From: CAWHQZ01 sp963831645
Lineage (GTDB): Bacteria; Pseudomonadota; Alphaproteobacteria; Rhizobiales; Aestuariivirgaceae
Assembly: GCA_963831645.1 (NCBI GenBank)
Contig: CAWHQZ010000017.1
Location: 124,001 to 188,000, forward strand
Reading direction: 5' to 3'
Length of the DNA: 64,000 nucleotides
Below are positions 8,868 to 17,976 of the stretch, in pieces (within the stretch, counting starts at the first letter, position 1; each line of letters begins with the position of its first letter). The position numbers and the translations under genes are program-made. The notes under the pieces were generated by a model, which was not told the origin of the DNA, did not search any database, and saw only the letters and a list, made by a program, of their open reading frames with translations.

Positions 8868-11800
8868 TCTGCCGCGCTCCTTCCTTGTCGTAGAAGACCG
8901 GACTGACCACCTTCGCGGTCATGACCGTATGACTCAAGGGAAAGGATATGCTCTCTCCCATTCTTGCCCGGCCGTTGTCGAGCAGGGCCATGGCGATGGA
9001 GCGGTTGAGCGTTGGGCTGAAGTAACTGGAAGTGACGTGGCCGATCGTCTTCATGGGCGTCTTGTCGCGTAGCTCTTCCACCGCGTGGGCGCCCTCCGGC
9101 AGAACTGCCATGGGATCATCCGTAAAGAGCCCAACCAGCTGCTTGCGGCCCGAACGCTTGAGAAAAGCCTGCTCGAGCGACCGCTTGCCGAGGAAATCGC
9201 GCTTCTTTGCCACCGCCCAGCCCAGCCCGACGTCGTCGGGAGTAACCGTGCCGTCGGTTTCATCACCGATGACGATGAAACCCTTCTCGGCGCGCAGCAC
9301 ATGCAGCGCCTCAGTGCCATAGGCCTCAATTCCGAACTCCCGGCCAGCGTCCAGAATAGCATCCCACAAGGTGCGGCCAAAACCTGCCGGGGTGGCGAGC
9401 TCGAACGACAGCTCGCCCGAGAAGCTGATGCGGTAGGCCCGTACCGGGCAGCCGGCGAGCCGTCCCGACCGCATGCTCATGTATGGAAAGCCCGCGCCGG
9501 AGAGGTCGATGTCGCCGTCGAGCTTTTGCAGGACCTTTCTTGCCTCGGGTCCCGCCACTGCGAACTGCGACCACTGCTCGGTGACCGGAGTTACGAAAAC
9601 CTTCAGCGTCATCCACTCGGTTTGCAACCACTCCTCCAGCAGTGCGGCAACGCGCTCCGCGCCTCCCGAAGTGGTGTGCATGAGAAAGTGCTGCTCATCG
9701 AGCCGCACTGTCACACCGTCGTCGATCAGGAAGCCCATTTCGTTCATCATCAGCCCGTAGCGGCACCGTCCGATCTTCAGCGTCGAGAAGGTGTTCGTGT
9801 AGATGCGGTCGAGGAACTCGCCGGCATCGGGACCTTTCACTTCGATCTTTCCCAGGGTCGAGGCATCGAGAATGCCGACCCGGTTGCGCACCGCCAGGAC
9901 TTCGCGGGTGACTGCCGCCCGCCGGTCCTCGCTGCCCTTCAGATAGCAATAGGGTCTGCGCCACAGGCCGACCGGCTCGAAATCCGCCCCGTGTTCGATC
10001 TGCCAGTCGAATACCGCTGTTCGACGGACAGGCAGGAAGAGGGGCCCTGCCTGGGCGCCGGCGATGGCGCCGAACGCCAGCGGTGTATAGGGCGGTCTGA
10101 AGGTCGTGATGCCGATGGATGGAATGGCTTGGCCGGTGGCCGCGGCTAGGACACCAAGGCCGTTGACGTTTGAGGTCTTGCCCTGATCGGTTGCCATGCC
10201 CAGGGTGGTGTACCGCTTGGTGTGCTCGGCCGAGACGTAACCTTCCCGTTGCGCCAGCTCGAGGTCGGCGACGGTCACGTCGTTCTGATAGTCGATGAAG
10301 TGCTTGGTTCCTTCATTGTACCGGCCGGTTGCCGGCGCGAACCATATGGGCTCGAGAGGCAATGAGGCTTCCTGCACCGCGGCGGCTTTCCATTTCGCTA
10401 CGCGACTCTTGTGTCGCGCTGCTTTCGCAGCCTGCTCGCCGGCTGCGAATCCTTCCGCGAGGCAACCGGCGAGGTCGAAGGTCCCGTTCGCCGCGCCTGC
10501 GCACCGGATGGCGTCGCCATGCCGTTCGGGCAGGAAGCTCTGCACGGTATCATCGAACATGACGCTGCCGCCGTTGTGGCACCACAGGTGGATGGCCGGA
10601 TTGAATCCGCCCGAAACGGCGACGAAGTCGCAGGCGATCTTGCTTTCGCTGACGACGCGGCCTTGGCCTGAACGATATGGAGCAATCTTCACATGATCGA
10701 TGGTCCGGCCGGCGAAGCCCGCGTCAAGGCCGGACATGGCATAGCCGAGCGAGAGTTCAATGCCTGTGCTGCGCGCCTGCTCGGCCAGCGTACTCGCTAC
10801 TTCACGGCGCACGTCGACGACACGGGCGACGGCAACGCCCGCCGCCTGCAGCCGCAAGGCCGTGCGATATGCATCGTCATTATTGGTGAACACCACGCCT
10901 CGCTGGCCTGGCGCGACGCCATAGCGTTCGACGTAGCCGCGCGCCGCCGTCGACAGCAGCACGCCCGGCCGATCATTATTGGCGAACGCGATAGGACGCT
11001 CGATCGCTCCGGCGGCGAGAACGATCGCTCCGGCGCGAACCTTCCATAGCCGCTGCCGGGGTGACCCGGCGGCGATCAGCGCCGGGTCATGATCGGCGAG
11101 CCGCTCGAGCATGAGCACATAGTTGTGGTGATAGTGTCCTGCGACGGTTGTGCGCGTGAGGACATGGACGTTTTCCGCCTCGTAGAGCGCCCTTGCCTGG
11201 TCGTGGGTCCACTCGGTTTGAGGCGCTCCTTCGATCGTTCCTCCGGCGATGTCGGCCATGCCGCCAAGCCTCGGGTTTTCATCGGCGATGATCACCCGCC
11301 CGCCGCCCGAGCTTGCTGCCCTGGCCGCCGCCAGCCCCGTCACGCCGGCGCCGACAACGAGCACGTCGCAGCTGACATTGATGTGCTCGTAGCAGTCGGG
11401 GTCGCGCATTCTTGCAGCTTCCCCGAGGCCGGCAGCGCGGCGGATCATCGGTTCATAGACCGTTTTCCAGAATGCTTGCGGCCACATGAAGGTCTTGTAG
11501 TAGAAACCCGACGGCAGCAGGCGCGACAGTCCATTGCTCAGCGCGCCAACATCGACGGCGAGGCTGGGCCAGCGGTTCTGGCTCACCGCCACCAGACCTT
11601 CGTACAGCTCAACCTGGGTGGCCCGGAGGTTCGGCTCCCGTCGGTCGGCCACTCCGACGCCTACGAGCGCGTTCATCTCCTCCGAGCCGAGACCCACCAC
11701 TCCACGCGGGCGATGGTATTTGAAACTACGCCCAAACAGGCGTCGGCCCGCCGCCATGACCGCCGAGGCCAGCGTATCGCCGGCATATCCCCACATCGCT

Positions 11801-11892
11801 TGGCCATCAAAAGTGAAACTAAGCCGTCTTGAGCGGTCGATGAGGCGGCCAAGCGCCAGACCCGGAGGCAAGCGATAGGGTCTGGCGGTCAT
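8860..11892 (-). CDS. soxA: Sarcosine oxidase alpha subunit
   Basis: 1010 residues, normal for the family. The N-terminus is a ferredoxin-like domain (SFTFDG, AGDTLASA) without the iron-sulfur cysteines. A dinucleotide-binding domain follows (VVGAGVTGLAAARAA, residue ~180), then an NAD/FAD region (GAIERP). The C-terminal ~400 residues are a glycine-cleavage T-protein-like folate domain (GILDASTLGKIEVKGPDA, SFSGELSFEL, GTEALHVLRAEKGF). I chose the ATG at 11892 because it overlaps the soxD stop as ATGA; an upstream in-frame start would add 15 atypical residues. The subunit binds NAD and transfers methylene to tetrahydrofolate. Confidence 0.95.
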   Translation of the reverse strand: MTARPYRLPPGLALGRLIDRSRRLSFTFDGQAMWGYAGDTLASAVMAAGRRLFGRSFKYHRPRGVVGLGSEEMNALVGVGVADRREPNLRATQVELYEGLVAVSQNRWPSLAVDVGALSNGLSRLLPSGFYYKTFMWPQAFWKTVYEPMIRRAAGLGEAARMRDPDCYEHINVSCDVLVVGAGVTGLAAARAASSGGGRVIIADENPRLGGMADIAGGTIEGAPQTEWTHDQARALYEAENVHVLTRTTVAGHYHHNYVLMLERLADHDPALIAAGSPRQRLWKVRAGAIVLAAGAIERPIAFANNDRPGVLLSTAARGYVERYGVAPGQRGVVFTNNDDAYRTALRLQAAGVAVARVVDVRREVASTLAEQARSTGIELSLGYAMSGLDAGFAGRTIDHVKIAPYRSGQGRVVSESKIACDFVAVSGGFNPAIHLWCHNGGSVMFDDTVQSFLPERHGDAIRCAGAANGTFDLAGCLAEGFAAGEQAAKAARHKSRVAKWKAAAVQEASLPLEPIWFAPATGRYNEGTKHFIDYQNDVTVADLELAQREGYVSAEHTKRYTTLGMATDQGKTSNVNGLGVLAAATGQAIPSIGITTFRPPYTPLAFGAIAGAQAGPLFLPVRRTAVFDWQIEHGADFEPVGLWRRPYCYLKGSEDRRAAVTREVLAVRNRVGILDASTLGKIEVKGPDAGEFLDRIYTNTFSTLKIGRCRYGLMMNEMGFLIDDGVTVRLDEQHFLMHTTSGGAERVAALLEEWLQTEWMTLKVFVTPVTEQWSQFAVAGPEARKVLQKLDGDIDLSGAGFPYMSMRSGRLAGCPVRAYRISFSGELSFELATPAGFGRTLWDAILDAGREFGIEAYGTEALHVLRAEKGFIVIGDETDGTVTPDDVGLGWAVAKKRDFLGKRSLEQAFLKRSGRKQLVGLFTDDPMAVLPEGAHAVEELRDKTPMKTIGHVTSSYFSPTLNRSIAMALLDNGRARMGESISFPLSHTVMTAKVVSPVFYDKEGARQNV

Positions 11893-12242
11893 GAGCCTAG
11901 GGTCGGATCGCGCATTGACGTGAAGAACGATGCCCACCCTGCGGCGGCGGATTTTCTCAACGCTTCACGCGGCAGTTCATCGATGGGGTAGTAGCCCTTG
12001 AATTGCATGGTCATCGTATCGCGAGCCGCATGAAACCATTTGCCGCAGCCGCGGTCGCACCGCCAGCGTTCGAAATGCAGCCCCTTCGGGTTGAAGCGGA
12101 GAAAGAGGTAGTCGCGCTGCATTGCGTCGCTGACTTTGTCCGGATCGATGCTGGCAGGCCGCGCGATGTGTGCCTGATGGCCGTAGTGGAAGTCTGTTTC
12201 GTCTCCCTGAACTCCACACACCGGGCATGTAATCGACAGCAT
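11889..12242 (-). CDS. soxD: Sarcosine oxidase delta subunit
   Basis: Small 117-residue subunit with two zinc-binding cysteine pairs: CPVCG at the N-terminus and CDRGCGKWFH further on. The FHYGHQAHI and RDYLF(L/R) blocks are typical of SoxD. The ATG at 12242 (residues MLSITCPVCG) is the family start; the longer open frame upstream lies inside the soxB coding end and has no similarity. It sits 20 bases after soxB and overlaps soxA by 4 bases. Confidence 0.93.
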   Translation of the reverse strand: MLSITCPVCGVQGDETDFHYGHQAHIARPASIDPDKVSDAMQRDYLFLRFNPKGLHFERWRCDRGCGKWFHAARDTMTMQFKGYYPIDELPREALRKSAAAGWASFFTSMRDPTLGS

Positions 12243-12262
12243 GGCGACAGGACTCCCTTGGA

Positions 12263-13513
12263 CTAGTGCGCGACGGCTGCCGCGACACTTTCGTCGATCA
12301 GCCGGCCCTCGAGAAAGCGGTTGAGGCCGAAGGGCTCGGCGATCTTGTGCGGACAGTCGTTGGCGATGGTGTCGGCAAAAACCAGGCCGGAACCCGGGAT
12401 CGACTTGAACCCGCCGGTACCCCAGCCGCAATTGACGTACAACCCCTCGACATCGGTCTTGGAAATGATCGGCGAGCGATCACCGGTCATGTCCACGATG
12501 CCGCCCCACATGCGCAGCATCTTCAGCCGTGAGATGAAGGGAAAGGTGTCCACGAGCGCTGCGACCGTGTGCTCGAGTGCCGGAAACGAGCCGCGCTGCG
12601 AGTAGTTGTTGTAGGGGTCGGCGCCGCCTCCGATCACCAGTTCGCCTTTGTCGGACTGGCTGATGTAGCCGTGCACGGTGTTGGCCATGATCACGCAGTC
12701 GATCACCGGCTTGATCGGTTCCGATACCAGAGCCTGCAGGCACACGCTTTCAATCGGCAATCTGATGCCTGCCGTCTGCATGATCACCGAGCTGTGACCC
12801 GCCGCCACGACGCCGATTTTCTTCGTCTTTATGAAGCCTCTGCTGGTGTCGAGGCCGACTACCCGGGCGCCGTCGCGGCGAATCACGGTGACCTCGCAGT
12901 TTTGAATGATGTCGACACCGAGGCCGTCGCAGCCGCGAGCGTAACCCCAGGCGACCGCATCGTGGCGCGCGGTGCCGCCGCCTGGCTGATAGTAGGCGCC
13001 GAGTATCGGATAGCGTGCGCCCGGTTCATCGTTGATCAGCGGAACGAGCCTCTTCACTTCTTCGCGCGAGACCATCCGGCAGTCGAGGCCAGCCAGGCGG
13101 TTGGCGTGCGACGTGCGCCTCAGTGCGCGCAGCTCGTGCTCGGTCTGGCACAACATCAGCAGGCCGCGCGGCGAGAACATGACGTTGAAGTTCAGTTCCC
13201 GCGACAGGTTTTCGTACAGCGATCGCGAGAGCTCATAAATTGCAATGGAGGCATCTTGCAGATAGTTGGAGCGAATGATGGTGGTGTTGCGTCCGGTATT
13301 GCCGCCGCCGAGCCAGCCCTTTTCGACGACGGCGATGTTGGTCAGCCGGTGCAGCTTCGCGAGATAGTAGGCGGTTGCAAGCCCATGGCCGCCAGCCCCG
13401 ACGATCACCACGTCATATTCGCTGCGCGGCTCAGGACTGCGCCAGGCGCGTTCCCAGTCCTTGTGGTAGTTCAGGGCATTGCGCGCCAGCGAGAAGATCG
13501 AATACCGGGTCAT
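12263..13513 (-). CDS. soxB: Sarcosine oxidase beta subunit
   Basis: 416 residues, the canonical length. Starts MTRYSIFSLARNAL, then the FAD-binding Rossmann motif VVIVGAGGHGLATAYYLAK. The GGTARHDAVAWGYARG block carries the histidine that binds FMN covalently in characterised SoxB. Catalyses sarcosine to glycine plus formaldehyde or methylene-THF. The start at 13513 is preferred over an in-frame start 45 codons upstream because the family begins at this MxRYSIFSL block. First gene of the soxBDAG operon; it diverges from the ccm operon across about 200 bases that must hold both promoters. Confidence 0.95.
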   Translation of the reverse strand: MTRYSIFSLARNALNYHKDWERAWRSPEPRSEYDVVIVGAGGHGLATAYYLAKLHRLTNIAVVEKGWLGGGNTGRNTTIIRSNYLQDASIAIYELSRSLYENLSRELNFNVMFSPRGLLMLCQTEHELRALRRTSHANRLAGLDCRMVSREEVKRLVPLINDEPGARYPILGAYYQPGGGTARHDAVAWGYARGCDGLGVDIIQNCEVTVIRRDGARVVGLDTSRGFIKTKKIGVVAAGHSSVIMQTAGIRLPIESVCLQALVSEPIKPVIDCVIMANTVHGYISQSDKGELVIGGGADPYNNYSQRGSFPALEHTVAALVDTFPFISRLKMLRMWGGIVDMTGDRSPIISKTDVEGLYVNCGWGTGGFKSIPGSGLVFADTIANDCPHKIAEPFGLNRFLEGRLIDESVAAAVAH

Positions 13514-13717
13514 GCGTATTCTGGTGTCTATGAGAGCGTCTTCGTAAGACCGGGAACTGAAACGGGTCTGGCGTAAGCGCAAAAAAGCTAACATCGCGGT
13601 CGCCTTCCCACCACCGGTTTGCGACACCGCGAATGACAAGTGCGACACGGCGCCACTATGACCCGCTACCCGGCGAATTGCTTCCGGGGCCGTCAGGCGA
13701 TAGAGAAGATAACACCG
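13514..13717. promoter_or_regulatory. Divergent intergenic region soxB / ccmI
   Basis: About 200 bases between the outward-facing soxB and ccmI starts. No gene is convincing here. Both operons must start in or near it, but I cannot point to clear -35/-10 boxes. The only ribosome-site-like stretch is GAGAAGAT ahead of ccmI. Confidence 0.4.
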
Positions 13718-14821
13718 ATGATGTTATGGATGATCCTTGCGGTGCTGACGAGCCTCGTGCTGGCGGCAATACTATGGCCGCTCTATCGGCTATCGGCGAA
13801 CAAGCACGGGCCGGAAGCGCAAGGGCTCGCGGTCTATCGCGACCAGTTGGCCGAGCTCGCCGGAGATGAAGCCCGCGGTCTGATATCCTCGACCGAGGCG
13901 CATGCAGCGCGCAACGAAATCTCCCGCCGCTTGATCTCCGCGGCCTCCTCCTCGGCACACACTCTTCCTACCTCGCAGAGCTGGTCGCGGATCGCCGCGA
14001 TGGTATGCCTGCTTGTGATCCCCGCTCTTTCTCTATCCGTCTATCTCCGGCAGGGCCGTCCCGATCTGCCGGGAGTGCCACATGCGCAGCGCATTGCCGG
14101 CGCCGTCGCCAATGCCGATCTCGCCGCGCTCATTGTCCGTGTAGAAAGACATCTGGCGGAACAGCCGGGAGACACCGAGGGGTGGCGGGTGCTTGCGTCG
14201 GCTTACCGGTCTCTGGGCCGTTTTGGCGACGCCGCCGCAGCCTTCTCCCGGGTCCTGTCGCTCTCGCCGCCCTCTGCGGCACTTCATGCCGACCTTGGTG
14301 AAGCACTTACCCAGGACGCAGAGGGCCTTGTGACGGAAGCGGCGGTCAAGGCGTTCGATGAGGCGCTAAGGCTCGACCCGGGTAACGAGAAGGCTCAATT
14401 TTTTCGAGCCCTCGCCCACCGCCAGGATGGAGCGGTCGATCTCGCCGTCAAACAGTGGCAGGGCCTGCTCGCATCCGCGCCGGCCGACGCACCCTGGCGT
14501 AGTGTCGTCGAGGCTGAAATTGCCAAGGCAGGAATGGGTGCAGTGGGTCCGGAGCTTTCCGCAGAGCAGCTGGCGGCGGGCAGCTCCATGGCGCCGGAGG
14601 AGCGCCTTGCAATGATCCGCTCCATGGTGGATGGTCTGGCCCGGCGCCTTGCCGAGGACGGCAGCGATCTGAACGGCTGGCTTCGCCTGGCGCAGGCGCG
14701 CCTCGTTCTGGGAGAACCGGACGCGGCACGCCGCGTGCTCGATGAAGCTCGCAACGCTCTGGAGGGCAATGTCGCCGCCCTGGCGCGCATCGAAGAGATG
14801 CGCAAGTCGTTGGCGCAATAG
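13718..14821 (+). CDS. ccmI: Cytochrome c biogenesis protein CcmI (CycH)
   Basis: 367 residues. The N-terminal membrane segment (MILAVLTSLVLAAILWPL) is followed by a basic/acidic cytoplasmic stretch (YRDQLAEL...RGLISSTEAHAARNEISRRL, in the usual CcmI pattern). A second membrane helix lies near residue 95 (MVCLLVIPALSLSVYL). Tetratricopeptide-type repeats follow (VLASAYRSLGRFGDAAAAF, FDEALRLDPGNEKAQFFRALA). CcmI chaperones apocytochrome c to the haem lyase CcmF/CcmH. The start ATGATG at 13718 is favoured; a further 26 upstream codons are unlike the family. Head of the ccmIEFH operon. Confidence 0.9.
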   Translation: MMLWMILAVLTSLVLAAILWPLYRLSANKHGPEAQGLAVYRDQLAELAGDEARGLISSTEAHAARNEISRRLISAASSSAHTLPTSQSWSRIAAMVCLLVIPALSLSVYLRQGRPDLPGVPHAQRIAGAVANADLAALIVRVERHLAEQPGDTEGWRVLASAYRSLGRFGDAAAAFSRVLSLSPPSAALHADLGEALTQDAEGLVTEAAVKAFDEALRLDPGNEKAQFFRALAHRQDGAVDLAVKQWQGLLASAPADAPWRSVVEAEIAKAGMGAVGPELSAEQLAAGSSMAPEERLAMIRSMVDGLARRLAEDGSDLNGWLRLAQARLVLGEPDAARRVLDEARNALEGNVAALARIEEMRKSLAQ

Positions 14822-14833
14822 CGGGAATCTTCC

Positions 14834-15289
14834 ATGGCCTTCGCACGCAAGCAGCGACGGGCAATGCTGGTTCTGTCCGGAGTCGCCGTCCTGGGCCTGG
14901 CCACGGGCCTCGTGCTGTATGCCCTCAGGGACGGAATTGTTTTTTTCTACACGCCTTCCGAAATAGCGGCGAAGTCTGTCGCTCCCGGACAGCGCTTCCG
15001 GCTGGGGGGTTTGGTTGCGCAGGGCAGCGTGAAGCGCCAGGCCGAGGCGGCGGTTAGTTTTGCGGTCACTGACCTTGAGAAGACGATGCTCGTTTCCTAC
15101 ACTGGCCAGCTGCCGGACCTTTTCCGCGAAGGGCAGGGAGTGGTGGCCGAGGGCGCGTTGGACGTGGACGGACGGTTTGTCGCCGACATGGTTCTGGCCA
15201 AGCATGATGAGAATTACATGCCGAAAGAGGTTGCCGACGCCCTGAAGAAAAAGGGCGTGTGGAAGGAAGGGGAAGCGAACCACCAATGA
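14834..15289 (+). CDS. ccmE: Cytochrome c maturation haem chaperone CcmE
   Basis: 151-residue periplasmic haem chaperone anchored by one N-terminal helix (MLVLSGVAVLGLATGLVLYAL). The RFRLGGLVAQGS strand and the haem-attachment motif LAKHDENYMP, with the histidine that binds haem covalently and the following tyrosine, are present. It receives haem from CcmC (not in this window) and hands it to CcmF. Starts 12 bases after ccmI and overlaps ccmF by 4 bases. Confidence 0.95.
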   Translation: MAFARKQRRAMLVLSGVAVLGLATGLVLYALRDGIVFFYTPSEIAAKSVAPGQRFRLGGLVAQGSVKRQAEAAVSFAVTDLEKTMLVSYTGQLPDLFREGQGVVAEGALDVDGRFVADMVLAKHDENYMPKEVADALKKKGVWKEGEANHQ

Positions 15290-17262
15290 TCGCCGAGCTT
15301 GGACATTTCCTGGTGATTATGGCGATGGCCACCGCGCTCTTTCAGTTTGTCGTACCCCAGCTGGGCTGGTTCAGGGGCGAACGCGCAATGATGGAATCGG
15401 CGCGGCCCGCCGCCGTGGTGCAGGGGATGCTCATCGCCGGCGCCTTTTGCGCTCTGACTGCGCTCTACGTAACCTCGGACTTTTCAGTCCAGAACGTTTG
15501 GGCGAACTCGCACACCGCCAAGCCGCTGCTCTACAAGGTCAGCGGGGTCTGGGGGAACCACGAAGGCTCCATGCTCCTGTGGGTCCTCATCCTGTCCCTG
15601 TTCGGAGCGGCGGTTGCATGTTTTGGCGGCAACCTCCCCAGCCGCCTCAGAGCCCAGGTACTCTCCTTTCAGGGGCTCATAGGCTTGCTGTTTCTCGTCT
15701 TTATTCTGGCCGTATCAAACCCCTTCGCGCGCCTCGAAATGGTTCCGATCGAGGGCAACGGGCTCAATCCGGTGCTGCAGGATCCCGCTCTCGCAATTCA
15801 CCCGCCGTTCCTGTATGCGGGCTATGTCGGCCTTTCGGTGGCTTTTTCTTTCGCCTGCGCAGCACTCGTGGAGGGGTCGGTGGATGCTGCCTGGGCGCGC
15901 TGGGTGCGGCCCTGGACCCTCGCTGCCTGGATGTTCCTCACCGCCGGCATAGCGCTTGGATCATGGTGGGCCTACTACGAGCTCGGTTGGGGGGGATTCT
16001 GGTTCTGGGATCCGGTGGAGAACGCCTCGTTCATGCCGTGGCTCGCGGCCACTGCTCTGCTGCACTCGGCAATCGTGGTTGAGAAGCGCAATGCGCTGAA
16101 GATGTGGACGGTGTTGCTCGCCATCCTCGCCTTCTCGCTCTCTCTGCTCGGCACTTTTCTCGTCCGCTCCGGCGTGCTCACTTCGGTACACGCGTTTGCC
16201 GTCGATCCAGCGCGTGGCGTTTTCATTTTGATGATCCTCGCTCTGTTGATCGGCGGGGCGCTGAGTCTCTTTGCCTGGCGGGCGCCTCGTCTGAAGGCTG
16301 CCGGGCTGTTTGCTCCCCTCAGCCGCGAGGGCGCTCTCGTGCTGAACAACCTGTTTCTCGCGTGTTGCGCGGCAACAGTTCTGGTCGGCACGCTCTATCC
16401 GCTGGCGCTCGAGGCTGCCACGGGAGCGAAGATTTCCGTCGGGCCCCCGTACTTCAATCTGACCTTCGTACCCTTGTTCGTGCCCCTCCTGCTCCTATTG
16501 CCGATAGGACCGCTCTTGTCCTGGAAGCGGGCCGAACTCTGGCCGGCCGTCCAGCGCCTCTGGGCAGCTGCGCTGCTCGCGGTGGTCGTTGCGGTCGTCA
16601 TCGCCGCAACTCTGCGGCGCGGACCTTGGCTCGCCCCCTTTGCCATGACGCTTGGACTCTGGGTCGTTATCGGCAGCGTGGTGGAGCTTGGCGAAAAAAT
16701 AGGATTGGGCCGCCTGCCTGCCTCCACGGCCTGGCTGCGGTTGAAGGGGCTGCCGCGCGCCTCGTTGGGGATGACGGTGGCGCATTTCGGGCTTGGCGTG
16801 GCGGTTCTTGGCATTGTTGCGCTGACCGCGTTCAGGCAGGAGGTCGTGACTGCCCTCAAGCCGGGAGGCGACATAACCATTGCGGGTTTGACCGTCACCT
16901 TTCTTGGTGAAACGCCCTCGACCGGACCCAATTTCTCCGCCGTAGCGGGGCGCTATCGGATCCGCGCAGGAAGCTCCGATGTCGCCACTCTCGTCTCGGA
17001 AAAACGTGTGTTCAGGCCCGGCAACCAGCCGACAACCGAAGTGGGCATTCATCCCTTTCTGTCAGGCGATCTCTATGCTGTGATGGGCGACGCCACACCG
17101 GATGGCGGCAGGGTAGTCCGGCTCTATTTCAATCCGCTCGTATCTCTGATCTGGGTCGGTGCGGCACTGATGTTTGCCGGCGGCCTTGTCTCCCTGAGCG
17201 ATCGGCGCTACCGCATCGGCGCCCCAAGACCTGCCTATCGCATCGCAGCGGAGCCGATCTAG
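15286..17262 (+). CDS. ccmF: Cytochrome c haem lyase subunit CcmF
   Basis: 658-residue multi-pass inner-membrane protein. The tryptophan-rich WWD signature is intact (GWGGFWFWDPVENASFMPW, residue ~240). VWGNHEGSMLLW and the conserved HPPFLYAGYVG histidine block precede it. With CcmH it ligates haem to the CxxCH cysteines of c-type cytochromes. The ATG at 15286 overlaps the ccmE stop (ATGA). The stop codon itself overlaps the first bases of a palindromic repeat that separates this gene from ccmH. Confidence 0.96.
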   Translation: MIAELGHFLVIMAMATALFQFVVPQLGWFRGERAMMESARPAAVVQGMLIAGAFCALTALYVTSDFSVQNVWANSHTAKPLLYKVSGVWGNHEGSMLLWVLILSLFGAAVACFGGNLPSRLRAQVLSFQGLIGLLFLVFILAVSNPFARLEMVPIEGNGLNPVLQDPALAIHPPFLYAGYVGLSVAFSFACAALVEGSVDAAWARWVRPWTLAAWMFLTAGIALGSWWAYYELGWGGFWFWDPVENASFMPWLAATALLHSAIVVEKRNALKMWTVLLAILAFSLSLLGTFLVRSGVLTSVHAFAVDPARGVFILMILALLIGGALSLFAWRAPRLKAAGLFAPLSREGALVLNNLFLACCAATVLVGTLYPLALEAATGAKISVGPPYFNLTFVPLFVPLLLLLPIGPLLSWKRAELWPAVQRLWAAALLAVVVAVVIAATLRRGPWLAPFAMTLGLWVVIGSVVELGEKIGLGRLPASTAWLRLKGLPRASLGMTVAHFGLGVAVLGIVALTAFRQEVVTALKPGGDITIAGLTVTFLGETPSTGPNFSAVAGRYRIRAGSSDVATLVSEKRVFRPGNQPTTEVGIHPFLSGDLYAVMGDATPDGGRVVRLYFNPLVSLIWVGAALMFAGGLVSLSDRRYRIGAPRPAYRIAAEPI

Positions 17263-17328
17263 AGCATGTTCCGGAAAAGTGTGCACACTTTTCCGATAAG
17301 AACATGCTCCAGCACTGAATCTGGCGCA
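17261..17328. repeat. Palindromic intergenic element, copy 1
   Basis: A nested hairpin: outer arms GAGCATGTTC (17262-17271) and GAACATGCTC (17300-17309) enclose a perfect 24-base palindrome at 17272-17295 (CGGAAAAGTGTG and its complement). The tail, CTGAATCTGGCGCA-like, recurs in copy 3 at 39.9 kb. Copy 2 is at 20350. Such elements are common between genes in rhizobial genomes. This copy lies between ccmF and ccmH, which often overlap in relatives. Confidence 0.85.
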
Positions 17329-17340
17329 GAAACGGCGCTA

Positions 17341-17874
17341 GTGGCCCGCGGCCCATGGTGGCCGGTCGGTGCGAGCGCCTTGACGAAGTATGCCCTGGCG
17401 GCGCTTTTCGGGCTGATTGCCGGTGCCGCGCTGGCGGTTGAGCCTGACGAGGTTCTGATCGACCCCGCTCTCGAAGCCCGCGCCAGGGATCTGTCAGCAG
17501 GCCTGCGCTGCCTGGTTTGTCAGAACCAGTCGATAGACGATTCCAATGCACCCCTGGCTCGGGATCTGCGCCTCCTGGTCCGCGAACGCCTGAAGGCGGG
17601 ACTGTCCGACAAGGACATCGAAGAGTTCATCGTCACACGTTATGGCGATTTCGTTCTGTTGAAACCGAGGCTGACTGCCGGCACCCTGTTTCTCTGGTTA
17701 ACGCCGTTCTTGCTGCTGAGCATGGGCGGTTACGCTTTGCTGGTTCGCCGGAAGCGTGCCGAAGCACCCCTCGAACGGGAGCTATCACATGAAGAGGAGC
17801 GGGTCCTTTGCACCCTCGGTGCGAACGCCGACGACAGCCCCGGTCCGCCTCGCGACCGCTCACGAAGCATCTGA
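17341..17874 (+). CDS. ccmH: Cytochrome c maturation protein CcmH (CycL)
   Basis: Thiol-disulphide protein with the RCLVCQNQSI motif (CxxC) that reduces apocytochrome c before haem attachment. A signal-like helix (YALAALFGLIAGAALAV) precedes it and a membrane helix follows (LFLWLTPFLLLSMGGYALLV). The C-terminal tail is longer than usual and rich in arginine and proline. The start is uncertain: GTG 17341 or TTG 17380 are the in-frame choices downstream of the repeat, and there is no good ATG. An ATG-like codon at 17266 lies inside the palindrome and is unlikely to be the natural start. Confidence 0.88.
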   Translation: MARGPWWPVGASALTKYALAALFGLIAGAALAVEPDEVLIDPALEARARDLSAGLRCLVCQNQSIDDSNAPLARDLRLLVRERLKAGLSDKDIEEFIVTRYGDFVLLKPRLTAGTLFLWLTPFLLLSMGGYALLVRRKRAEAPLERELSHEEERVLCTLGANADDSPGPPRDRSRSI

Positions 17875-17895
17875 CACCGTCATCACATTAAGAAA

Positions 17896-17913
17896 CTTTC
17901 ACTTCGGTGAAAG
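17896..17913 (+). other. UUCG tetraloop hairpin upstream of degP
   Basis: Perfect seven-base stem CTTTCAC / GTGAAAG closed by a TTCG loop, a very stable RNA hairpin. It lies after the ccmH stop and 64 bases before degP. There is no T-run, so it is not a classical intrinsic terminator. It may end the ccm transcript, protect an mRNA end, or affect degP expression. Confidence 0.5.
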
Positions 17914-17976
17914 GTAGCGGTAAGCGGTGGACTTCTATCTATGGTGCATTCTCGAAAAACCAGTGGGAGCTATATC

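Noticed and set aside
17896..17913. UUCG hairpin as an intrinsic terminator
   Set aside because: No T-run follows, so kept only as a hairpin.
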